Assembly (NCBI GenBank): GCA_900759455.1
Contig: CAAEVI010000003.1
Location: forward strand, 1 to 18,007
From: Erysipelotrichaceae bacterium
Lineage (GTDB): Bacteria; Bacillota_I; Bacilli_A; Erysipelotrichales; Erysipelotrichaceae
Reading direction: 5' to 3'
Length of the DNA: 18,007 nucleotides
In this document: positions 7,418 through 14,104 of the stretch, one piece after another
How positions within the stretch are numbered: position 1 is the first letter of the stretch
Layout: every line of letters begins with the position of its first letter
Program-made: the position numbers and the translations under genes
The notes under the pieces: generated by a model
Database searches by the model: none
What the model was told of the DNA's origin: nothing
The model's input: the letters and a program-made list of their open reading frames with translations, nothing else

Positions 7418-7879
7418 ATGAAGGCAGGTAAAACAGCCGGGGTCATGGCGGTTTGCGGATTGATTGTTCTAGGAGGCTGCTCGTCCGCAGAAACCAGATC
7501 CTGCAGTTATGGAAATGAGGATATGACCGATACATTTGAGATTACCGCGTCCAGTGACCGTGTTACTCATATGAATGAAACGATTACGCTTGATTTTGCC
7601 GCGATGGGAGCTACAAATGAAGATATGATGGAAATTTCCGATGAGGATCTGGAGACGCTCTTTGTTTCGGCCATGCCGCAGCTGGCAGAAGAGATGGAGG
7701 GCGTCAGCGTGGAATATGAAATTAGCGGGACAAAGGCTGTGGTTCATGTTTCGATTGATTTCGCAAAAGCCGACCCAAAGGTACTGTATGATCTTGGCAT
7801 CATCGATGCAATGGAATCGAATGTAAGTATGGAACAATCTGTGAATCAGTTAAAGGAAAAAGGATATGAGTGCAAATAA
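7418..7879 (+). CDS. Small lipoprotein, DUF1307/YehR-like
   Basis: Predicted lipoprotein of 153 residues held on the outer face of the membrane. It has a short basic N-terminus, a hydrophobic segment and a lipobox ending LGGC with Cys21 as the lipidation site. The mature part is acidic. It has the pattern of the YehR/DUF1307 family: an early Cys29, a strand ending in DTFEITASSDRVTHMNETITLDF, a Met/Glu-rich middle, and a C-terminal helix with GYECK where Cys152 could pair with Cys29. The family assignment is by eye. No function is known to me for the family. The gene has its own promoter and shares a bidirectional terminator with rpsD, so it is a single-gene unit. Confidence 0.72.
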   Translation: MKAGKTAGVMAVCGLIVLGGCSSAETRSCSYGNEDMTDTFEITASSDRVTHMNETITLDFAAMGATNEDMMEISDEDLETLFVSAMPQLAEEMEGVSVEYEISGTKAVVHVSIDFAKADPKVLYDLGIIDAMESNVSMEQSVNQLKEKGYECK

Positions 7880-7904
7880 AAAAACCGCTTCAAGCGGTTT
7901 TTTT
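7880..7904. terminator. Bidirectional terminator between the lipoprotein gene and rpsD
   Basis: CCGCT (7885-7889) pairs with AGCGG (7893-7897) around TCA. An A run precedes and a T run follows, so the same hairpin ends transcription from both sides. It starts right after the lipoprotein stop and ends 2 bases before the rpsD stop. Confidence 0.9.
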
Positions 7905-7906
7905 GA

Positions 7907-8509
7907 TTATCTGTTGTAGAATTCGACTACGAGCAGCTCGTTGATCTCACTGTTGAGCTCACTGCGTTCAGGCAGGCGAAGATAAGTACCTTTCTTTGCG
8001 TCTTTGTCAACATCAACAAATGCTACTGTGTTCAGACATGCTTCCAAAGCTTCGTTGATTGCAGTCATGTTCTTTGATTTTTCTTTTACTTCGATGACTG
8101 AACCAGGCTTAACGCTGAAGCTAGGGATATCAACTTTCTTTCCGTTTACCAGGATGTGTCCGTGGTTTACCAGCTGACGAGCAGCACGGCGTGTGCGGGC
8201 GAATCCCATACGGTAAACAAGGTTATCCAAACGTGATTCCAACAGGAACAGGAATGTTTCACCTGTTACGCCTTTTGATTTAGCGGCTTTTTTGAACAGA
8301 TTAGCAAACTGACGTTCGTTTACGCCGTACATAAAACGAATTCTCTGTTTTTCACGTAACTGTAAACCGTAGTTTGTTAATTTAACACGTTTTGTAGGTC
8401 CGTGCTGACCTGGTGCGTACTGACGTCTCTGGAGTTCTTCGCCTGTTTCCAAAACTGAGAAACCCAAACGGCGAGACTTTTTCCAAACTGGTCCTGTAAT
8501 TCTTGCCAT
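7907..8509 (-). CDS. rpsD: 30S ribosomal protein S4
   Basis: Primary 16S rRNA-binding protein needed for early 30S assembly. In Firmicutes it also represses its own mRNA. The 200 residues match bacterial S4. The N-terminal block (TGPVWKKSRRLG, PYAPGQHGP-like YAPGQHGPTKR, YGLQLREKQRIRFMYGVNERQF) is followed by the S4 RNA-binding domain (about 93-155, with LESRLDNLVYRMGFARTRRAARQLVNHGHILVNGKKV). No cysteine is present in the N-terminal part, so it is the zinc-free C-minus form. The ATG at 8507-8509 follows AGGAGG at 6-base spacing. The gene stands alone with its own promoter, leader and terminator, divergent from ezrA as part of a conserved neighbourhood. Confidence 0.97.
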   Translation of the reverse strand: MARITGPVWKKSRRLGFSVLETGEELQRRQYAPGQHGPTKRVKLTNYGLQLREKQRIRFMYGVNERQFANLFKKAAKSKGVTGETFLFLLESRLDNLVYRMGFARTRRAARQLVNHGHILVNGKKVDIPSFSVKPGSVIEVKEKSKNMTAINEALEACLNTVAFVDVDKDAKKGTYLRLPERSELNSEINELLVVEFYNR

Positions 8510-8685
8510 AATGTCCTCCTTATTGTTTTATTGGCCATAAAACAATAACAGTACAAATCTTCATCCAGGGTGTTGATGCTTACAATACCTTCACCGCTAA
8601 CAGCAGGGTTACTCAGTATTCCATGTTCTTCATGTCATCAACGCTTGCTACATGACTTTGTATGCTGCTATCTAGTTTTACGCCT
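8510..8685 (-). promoter_or_regulatory. Structured rpsD leader, probable S4 autoregulatory RNA
   Basis: The predicted transcript starts near 8683-8685 and has about 175 nt before the rpsD ATG, far more than the other genes here. A long-range helix is formed by minus-strand GTTGATG (plus 8636-8642) and CATCAAC (plus 8572-8578), with a smaller AATAC/GTATT helix inside it. The enclosed CTGCTGTTAGCGGTGAAG resembles the 16S segment CUGUUGUUAGGGAAGAA in the S4-binding region. A perfect 12-bp hairpin (plus 8520-8548) touches the Shine-Dalgarno sequence. Autorepression of rpsD by S4 through its leader is known in Bacillus subtilis. That this leader does the same is inference. Confidence 0.6.
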
Positions 8686-8689
8686 AATC

Positions 8690-8718
8690 ATAATAACAGA
8701 TGATTAAGGCACTGTCAA
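8690..8718 (-). promoter_or_regulatory. Strong promoter of rpsD
   Basis: Minus-strand TTGACA (plus 8713-8718), a 17-base spacer and TATTAT (plus 8690-8695). It is back to back with the ezrA promoter. Confidence 0.8.
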
Positions 8719-8736
8719 ACTTTTCCCTTAAAAAAG

Positions 8737-8765
8737 TTTTTAATTATAGGGAAGTGTGATACAAT
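8737..8765 (+). promoter_or_regulatory. Promoter of the ezrA operon
   Basis: TGATACAAT is an extended -10 with TACAAT at 8760-8765. The -35 position at 17-base spacing reads TTTTTA and is weak. Transcription would start near 8772, and AGGAGGAG (8787-8794) precedes the ATG at 8799. Confidence 0.55.
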
Positions 8766-8798
8766 ATATACAGTTATCTGAGAGTCAGGAGGAGTGGC

Positions 8799-10553
8799 AT
8801 GAGCACTTTTATCAATAATTTGCAAAATGTAATGACGCCGGAGCTCATTCTTTACATTGGTTCAGCTCTGGTCGTTGTCATTGTGCTGACGATTGTCTTA
8901 AGGGGACTGAAGAAAAGAGGCTTGAAGAGCAATCTGGTGGATCTGGAACGTCAGTATAATGAAATCAAAGGGATCCCGCTCGCCTTTAAATTCAACAAGG
9001 CGGTTGCGCTGTCTCGTGTGAATGAAGCGATGATGGCGAAGGTAAACGAATGTCAGCCGCAGTTTGATTCAGTGCAGGAGTCACTTAAAGAATGCGGCGT
9101 TCTTTTGGCCGAAGCGGATGATCTGCTGTATGTACATAAAAATAAGGCCGCTTCAAGAAAGATGAATGCTCTGCAGAAAAATCTGGAGCTTTGCAGCAAT
9201 GCCGCAAACGCCGTTAATCAGGTTCTGGATGAGATCCTGGAACAGGAGAGCGAACAGCGGGGACAAATTAATGTGCTGAAGGAAAAATTCCGTGCGATCA
9301 AAAAGCTGTTTGCCGATAATCGTAATGCATATCATCAAAGCGATGAATACATAGAAAAGCGTTTTGACGCGATCGAAAAGAAGTTCTCTTTGTTTGAGGA
9401 GTGGATGTTTGCGTCAGAATTTGACAAGGCACATGAGCAGCAAAACGAGATTGCGAAGGAAATCGCAGAGCTGAGCGATCAGCTTCATGTGCTGCCTAAT
9501 CTTTATGAACAGGCAAGAGGCGTCTTGCCTAAAGCAATTGACGAAATCGGGCTGCGTTATGCGCAAATCAAAAATAAAGGCGTATTCCTGGATCATCTGG
9601 AAGTTCAGAAAAATCTGGATATCATCTCTGATCAGCTGAAGGAAAACATTGCCAAGCTGCGCAATGGAATCGTATTGGATGTGAAAGGCAACCTGAATGC
9701 ATTGGGAGAAAGACTTCTGAGCCTGCAGGATCTGATCATACGCGAAGATGATGCTTACACAGAAATTCAGGAAGGCATGGAATCGACATTCCAGCTGATT
9801 CGTTCAAATAATGAAGCATTTGAAGAAATCGTGCTTCTTTATCGAAGGGTCAATGAACGTTTCGGCTTTGAAGACTGGAGCACGCGTTTGGAAAATGCGC
9901 AGACACAGCTGGAACAGATGAACGTTCTGCGCCGTAAAGTTGAAAAAAGAGCAATGGAAAACGTGATCGCGTCTTCCACACAGCTGCTGGAATATCGCGA
10001 GCTGGTCAAAGGTGCGCAATTGTTCGCAAAAGATATCAATACGATGAAGAAACAGCTGACAACGGCCTGCAGTGATGAGGAAAGAGCAAAGAAACAGCTG
10101 ATCAAACTGCAGCTGATCTTGAATGAAGTACGTCTGAAAACGGCCTGTCATCGTCTTCCGAGCATCTCGGCACAGTTTAATTCCGACCTCGAGGAAGGAG
10201 ATTCGCTGATACAGCGTGTCAAGACCGTATTGGAAAATTCGCCTCTGGATGTACAGGAGCTGAATGCTGATCTGCAGGAGGCAATTGACTTTGTTTATAA
10301 ACTTTATAATAATGCCAATAATCTTGTCGGCATTGCTATCATGGTAGAGAATGCGATCGTATTTGGAAATCGTTATCGTTCCAGCTTTTCGGAAATCGAT
10401 TCCGAACTGACAAGAGCGGAATTGTCATTCCAGAACGGCGAATATACGAAAGCATTGAAGATCGCCATTCAGTGCATTGAAAAAATGCATCCGGGCATTT
10501 ATGAAAAACTGATCAAATCGAATGATCCGAGTATTATGAATCAGGTGGGATAA
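8799..10553 (+). CDS. ezrA: Septation ring formation regulator EzrA
   Basis: Membrane-anchored regulator of FtsZ ring assembly in Firmicutes. The 584 residues are close to the usual 560-575. One membrane segment lies near residues 14-35 (ELILYIGSALVVVIVLTIVL) and is followed by basic residues, placing the rest in the cytosol. The rest is almost all charged helix and coiled coil, the spectrin-like repeats of EzrA. Sequence conservation in this family is low, so the call leans on topology, length and context. In Bacillus the same order ezrA, cysteine desulfurase, thiI is found with rpsD close by. The desulfurase starts 1 base after the ezrA stop, so these genes form an operon. No other family fits as well. 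Confidence 0.82.
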   Translation: MSTFINNLQNVMTPELILYIGSALVVVIVLTIVLRGLKKRGLKSNLVDLERQYNEIKGIPLAFKFNKAVALSRVNEAMMAKVNECQPQFDSVQESLKECGVLLAEADDLLYVHKNKAASRKMNALQKNLELCSNAANAVNQVLDEILEQESEQRGQINVLKEKFRAIKKLFADNRNAYHQSDEYIEKRFDAIEKKFSLFEEWMFASEFDKAHEQQNEIAKEIAELSDQLHVLPNLYEQARGVLPKAIDEIGLRYAQIKNKGVFLDHLEVQKNLDIISDQLKENIAKLRNGIVLDVKGNLNALGERLLSLQDLIIREDDAYTEIQEGMESTFQLIRSNNEAFEEIVLLYRRVNERFGFEDWSTRLENAQTQLEQMNVLRRKVEKRAMENVIASSTQLLEYRELVKGAQLFAKDINTMKKQLTTACSDEERAKKQLIKLQLILNEVRLKTACHRLPSISAQFNSDLEEGDSLIQRVKTVLENSPLDVQELNADLQEAIDFVYKLYNNANNLVGIAIMVENAIVFGNRYRSSFSEIDSELTRAELSFQNGEYTKALKIAIQCIEKMHPGIYEKLIKSNDPSIMNQVG

Positions 10554-10554
10554 A

Positions 10555-11685
10555 ATGATATATCTGGATTATGCTTCGACGACTCCGATTCGCAGCGAAG
10601 TCCTGCAGGCTTATGAAAAAATACTGCATACGTATTACGCAAATGCGGATTCGCTGCATCAGGCGGGACGAAAAGTAAATATGCTGTTGGAACAAAGCCG
10701 TGCGAATATCGCACAGCTTTTGCATGTGAAGGGACAGGAGATCATGTTTACTTCATGTGCCAGTGAATCGAATAACTATGCTCTAAAAGGGTTCGCCCTG
10801 GCAAATCAAAACCGGGGAAAACATATCATTACATCTTGTGCGGAACATTCCAGCATTATGAGCAGTGCCAGACAGCTGGAAGAAACTTTCGGTTTTGAGG
10901 TCACTTATCTTCCGTTGCACAGCGATGGAACCGTTCACGTGGAAGATGTTGTGAAAGCACTGCGTAAAGACACGATCCTGGTATCTTTGATGCTGGTCAA
11001 CAATGAAACAGGCTGCATCAACCCGATCAGGGAAATCGCCGCGTATGTTCATCAGCATTCACGTGCTGTTTTTCACTGCGACATGGTGCAGGCACTGGGA
11101 AAGATGCCGCTGCCTATTGACACGGTTGATATGGCTACGTTTTCCGCTCATAAGATATTCGGCCTGAAGGGCAGTGCTTTGCTGTATCACAAAGAACATA
11201 TCCGCCTGCTACCGCTTATTTCTGCCGGTCAGCAGGAAAACGGACTGCGGGGCGGGACTAGCAATGCACCGGTTGAAATCGTATTTGCGAAGACGCTCCG
11301 TCTTGCTTTGGAAGAGGCGGATGCTCATATCCGTCATGTGCGCCGGATCAATGACTATGTGAGGGAAAAGCTTGTGAAGCTGCCGGATATTGAGATTAAC
11401 TCGCCGCAGGAAGCATTGCCTTTTATCCTCAACTTCTCATGTCTGAGCATCGGCAGCGAAATCATGCTGAATGCGCTTGACGCAAGAGGGATCTGTGTCA
11501 GTGCGCAGAGTACCTGTAATTCAAAAGGCAAGGCGGTTTCTCATGTCTTGCTGGCAATGGGAAAAGATGAACTCCATGCAACGCATGCCGTACGTTTGTC
11601 TTTTTCGCATCTGACTACTATATCAGAAGTCGATTATTTTCTGAATTCATTAAAGGAGATTATAGAAGAATATGCAACAAAATGA
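10555..11685 (+). CDS. nifZ: Cysteine desulfurase, NifZ/IscS type, partner of ThiI
   Basis: PLP enzyme that takes sulfur from cysteine as a persulfide and, in this context, passes it to ThiI for 4-thiouridine in tRNA. The 376 residues are typical. It opens with IYLDYASTTP. His98 in CAEHSS stacks on PLP, and NNETG, Asp176 and Gln179 (HCDMVQALGK) contact the cofactor. Lys200 in FSAHK is the PLP lysine. Cys321 in SAQSTCNSKGK sits at the position of the sulfur-accepting Cys. The short loop and the overlap with thiI (14 bases) favour the dedicated NifZ-type enzyme over a general IscS. It starts 1 base after ezrA, with GGTGGG just upstream inside ezrA. The precise subfamily name is inferred from context. 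Confidence 0.88.
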   Translation: MIYLDYASTTPIRSEVLQAYEKILHTYYANADSLHQAGRKVNMLLEQSRANIAQLLHVKGQEIMFTSCASESNNYALKGFALANQNRGKHIITSCAEHSSIMSSARQLEETFGFEVTYLPLHSDGTVHVEDVVKALRKDTILVSLMLVNNETGCINPIREIAAYVHQHSRAVFHCDMVQALGKMPLPIDTVDMATFSAHKIFGLKGSALLYHKEHIRLLPLISAGQQENGLRGGTSNAPVEIVFAKTLRLALEEADAHIRHVRRINDYVREKLVKLPDIEINSPQEALPFILNFSCLSIGSEIMLNALDARGICVSAQSTCNSKGKAVSHVLLAMGKDELHATHAVRLSFSHLTTISEVDYFLNSLKEIIEEYATK

Positions 11686-12883
11686 TTTTGTTTATGACCA
11701 TATCCTGATTCGTTACGGGGAATTGTCAACAAAAGGGAAGAACCGCAAAGATTTTATCCGCAGGCTGCATACGAATGTCAAGCATGCGCTGAATATGTTT
11801 GAGGCCATTGAAATCGAAAAAACACATGACCGCATGTATATTCATTTAAACGAAACAGATCCATTTGAGATCAAACCGTATCTCGAAAAGATTTTCGGCA
11901 TCAGTTCGTTCTCGTTTGCTGTACGGGTCGACAGCGATATCGAGAAGATCAAAAATGCGGTGCTGGCGCTGGCATTAAAAAATCCGGGCAAAACCTTCAA
12001 GGTCGCTGCCCGCCGCAGCTGGAAACAGTTTCCGATGATTTCTGATGAGATCAACCGTGTGGTTGCCGGCACTGTTTTAAAAAATGCAGACTGGAAGGTC
12101 AATGTTCGTGAACCGGATGTAAAGGTACAGATCGAAGTGCATGAACAGGATACATATATCATGACTGACAAGTATCCCGGAGCAGGCGGTTATCCGGTCG
12201 GAGTCGGCGGAAAGGCGATGGTCATGCTTTCCGGAGGCATTGATTCACCGATTGCCTCTTATCTGACGATGAAACGCGGTGTGGCAATTGAATGTGTTCA
12301 TTATGCCTCTCCTCCGTATACCTCTTCCCAGGCCCAGGAAAAGGTACTGGAGCTGGCTCGACTGCTGGCGCCGTATCAGGGTCACATCCTTGTTCATATC
12401 GTACCGTTTACGGATCTTCAGCTTGCGATTTATGAACATTGCGATGAAAGCTATGCTATTACGATCATGCGCCGTATGATGTACCGCATCGCGCAGCGGC
12501 TCGCCGAAAAACAGAATTGTCTGGCAATCGTGAATGGAGAAAGCATCGGTCAGGTGGCCAGCCAGACGTTAGAGAGCATGCGCACGATCAATGCGGTTAC
12601 TTCACTGCCGGTGATTCGGCCGGTAGCGGCTATGGATAAAGTTGAGATCATTGATCTTGCCCGAAAAATCAATACATATGAAACAAGCATTCAGCCGTGG
12701 GAAGACTGCTGCACGATCTTTACACCAAAAAATCCGGTGACAAAGCCGACGATTCGAAAAGCGGAATATTTGGAGAGTCGTTTCGATTTTGAAACGCTGC
12801 TGGATGAATGTGTGGAGAAAACGCAGGCCGTCCATGTTTATCCGAAAAAGGCACAGGAAGAAGAGATTGCTGATTTGTTCTAA
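11672..12883 (+). CDS. thiI: tRNA 4-thiouridine synthase ThiI
   Basis: Adenylates and thiolates uridine 8 of tRNA, and can also donate sulfur for thiazole synthesis. The 403 residues are the short form without a C-terminal rhodanese domain, as in Bacillus. The N-terminal ferredoxin-like part begins ILIRYGELSTKGKNRKDF, and a THUMP domain follows (about 60-165). The PP-loop SGGIDSP is at 187-193. NGESIGQVASQT and the EDCCTIFTP segment (Cys346, Cys347) carry further conserved residues; the sulfur-relay Cys is in this region. Translation starts inside the end of the desulfurase gene. GGAG at 11655-11658 lies 13 bases before the ATG, slightly long, and coupling probably helps. Confidence 0.96.
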   Translation: MQQNDFVYDHILIRYGELSTKGKNRKDFIRRLHTNVKHALNMFEAIEIEKTHDRMYIHLNETDPFEIKPYLEKIFGISSFSFAVRVDSDIEKIKNAVLALALKNPGKTFKVAARRSWKQFPMISDEINRVVAGTVLKNADWKVNVREPDVKVQIEVHEQDTYIMTDKYPGAGGYPVGVGGKAMVMLSGGIDSPIASYLTMKRGVAIECVHYASPPYTSSQAQEKVLELARLLAPYQGHILVHIVPFTDLQLAIYEHCDESYAITIMRRMMYRIAQRLAEKQNCLAIVNGESIGQVASQTLESMRTINAVTSLPVIRPVAAMDKVEIIDLARKINTYETSIQPWEDCCTIFTPKNPVTKPTIRKAEYLESRFDFETLLDECVEKTQAVHVYPKKAQEEEIADLF

Positions 12884-12934
12884 CACTGCATAAACAATCA
12901 GGCTTTGCCGCATACTATCGGTGAGGTGATTGTA

Positions 12935-13129
12935 ATGGAGAGAAAAAAACATTATCAGAATCCGAAGATGCAGGAAAACCTGTATCAGTACGAGATGGGC
13001 ATCGACCTTGGTGCCGAAATCGAAATGGAAAAACGACGTCATCAGGCAGAGTATGAAAGAGAGCATCAAAACAAAGACTATAAAGGAACTTCCGGCTCCC
13101 TGTCTGATCATAGCGAAAACAGACACTGA
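12935..13129 (+). CDS. Small hypothetical protein downstream of thiI
   Basis: I do not recognise this 64-residue protein with certainty. The ATG at 12935 is chosen because GAGGTGAT (12923-12930) sits 4 bases upstream; an in-frame upstream ATG at 12905 has no such signal. The product is very hydrophilic and mostly helical-looking, rich in E, K, H, Q and Y, with no membrane segment. The stretch NPKMQENLYQYEMGIDLGAE resembles the start of alpha/beta small acid-soluble spore proteins (P..A..L.Q.KYE, then GV.LGAD), and in Bacillus sspA lies next to thiI. The conserved GGEIT half is missing here, so the link is speculative. It is 51 bases after thiI with no promoter seen between and a terminator behind, so it may be the last gene of the ezrA operon. 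Confidence 0.6.
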   Translation: MERKKHYQNPKMQENLYQYEMGIDLGAEIEMEKRRHQAEYEREHQNKDYKGTSGSLSDHSENRH

Positions 13130-13135
13130 TCTGAA

Positions 13136-13197
13136 AAAAGAGGCTTGATACAAAATGATCGATGCGGATCGTTACGTATCCGGTCTCTTTCTTTTTT
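13136..13197 (+). terminator. Terminator after the ezrA-thiI operon
   Basis: AAAGAG (13137-13142) pairs with CTCTTT (13185-13190), and GATAC (13147-13151) with GTATC (13176-13180). GCTT and CGGT between them are mostly wobble pairs, giving a stem of about 15 bp. The 3' side runs into CTTTTTT. The rlmA start is only 18 bases further on. Confidence 0.7.
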
Positions 13198-13214
13198 AGA
13201 AGGGGGTATGAGGA

Positions 13215-13997
13215 ATGCTGTTATGTCCAAAGTGTCGCAGTTCGTTGAAACGCGAGAAGAACCGTTATGTGTGTCCGCACGGGCATAGTTATGATATTGC
13301 ACGGCAGGGCTACACACATCTGATCATTCATTCTCAGAAAGAGGGCGGCGATAATAAAGAAATGGTTCATGCAAGAACCCGATTTCTGGAACAAGGTTAT
13401 TATCGTTGTTTAAGGGAGAAACTTGCCGCCATAGCTGCGGGTCTGAAACCGTCCGTCATTGTGGATGCCGGATGCGGTGAGGGGTATTATACAGAGGCTG
13501 TTGCCGGCTGCTGTGAAAAAACATATGCTTTCGACATGAGCAAATATGCATTGATGAAATGTGCACGCCGCAGTCCGCGTCTGCACTGCTTTGTGTCCAG
13601 TATTTTTGACCTTCCGCTGTCCGATCACAGCATCGATCTGGTAATGAATGTTTTTGCGCCATTTGCAGCGGATGAGTTTGTACGCATATTGAAGCCGGGC
13701 GGTTATATTCTGCGGGTAGAACCGGGAGAACATCATCTCTATGAACTGAAAGAAATTGTATATGATCATGTTTACCTGAATCAGTCTTCACCGATACTGG
13801 ATGAACGCTTTTCTCTTGTTCGGGAATGGAAGACAGATGATGTGATAAGTGTGGAAGGCCAGGATATGATCGAAGCACTTTTTCAGATGACTCCGTATTA
13901 TTATCGAAGTCCGAAAGAAGGTATCCAGCGATTAAAAAAATGTCATACACTGAAGACAAGGATACAGTTTCATATTGAGCTGTATCAAAAAAAATAA
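13215..13997 (+). CDS. rlmA: 23S rRNA (guanine-N1)-methyltransferase, RlmA family
   Basis: SAM-dependent enzyme that methylates N1 of a guanine in helix 35 of 23S rRNA (G745 for RlmA(I), G748 for RlmA(II)/TlrB); I cannot tell which. The 260 residues fit the family. The N-terminal zinc ribbon is visible as Cys4, Cys7, Cys20 and His24. It is followed by the family signature HSYDIARQGYTHL and the MVHARTRFLEQGYY segment. SAM motif I is DAGCGEG at 84-90. NVFAPFAADEFVRILKPGG and EPGEHHLYELKEIVYD match the RlmA C-terminal part. The ATG follows GGGGGT (13202-13207) at 7 bases. It lies just behind a terminator with no strong promoter seen, so expression may come from read-through. Confidence 0.9.
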   Translation: MLLCPKCRSSLKREKNRYVCPHGHSYDIARQGYTHLIIHSQKEGGDNKEMVHARTRFLEQGYYRCLREKLAAIAAGLKPSVIVDAGCGEGYYTEAVAGCCEKTYAFDMSKYALMKCARRSPRLHCFVSSIFDLPLSDHSIDLVMNVFAPFAADEFVRILKPGGYILRVEPGEHHLYELKEIVYDHVYLNQSSPILDERFSLVREWKTDDVISVEGQDMIEALFQMTPYYYRSPKEGIQRLKKCHTLKTRIQFHIELYQKK

Positions 13998-14046
13998 TAG
14001 AAGCTGTGTTTGTCTTTGTACACTGCAGGCATTTTCAATAAAAATA

Positions 14047-14075
14047 TTTGGAAAAAGAAAGACTTATGCTATAAT
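14047..14075 (+). promoter_or_regulatory. Promoter of ffh
   Basis: TGCTATAAT gives an extended -10 with a perfect TATAAT at 14070-14075. TTTGGA (14047-14052) stands at 17-base spacing. The leader of about 23 nt holds GAGGTG (14091-14096), 8 bases before the ATG at 14105. I see no terminator for rlmA between 13998 and 14046. Confidence 0.75.
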
Positions 14076-14104
14076 GAACGGGAATGAAATGAGGTGTTCC
14101 TACT

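Noticed and set aside
12602..13153. 183-codon minus-strand frame across the end of thiI and the small ORF
   Set aside because: The frame is a shadow rich in Phe, Leu and Ile. The plus strand has a good ribosome site and a terminator for the small ORF, and thiI is certain.
13145..13173. TTGATA within the terminator stem as a -35 for rlmA
   Set aside because: No acceptable -10 stands 16-18 bases downstream.
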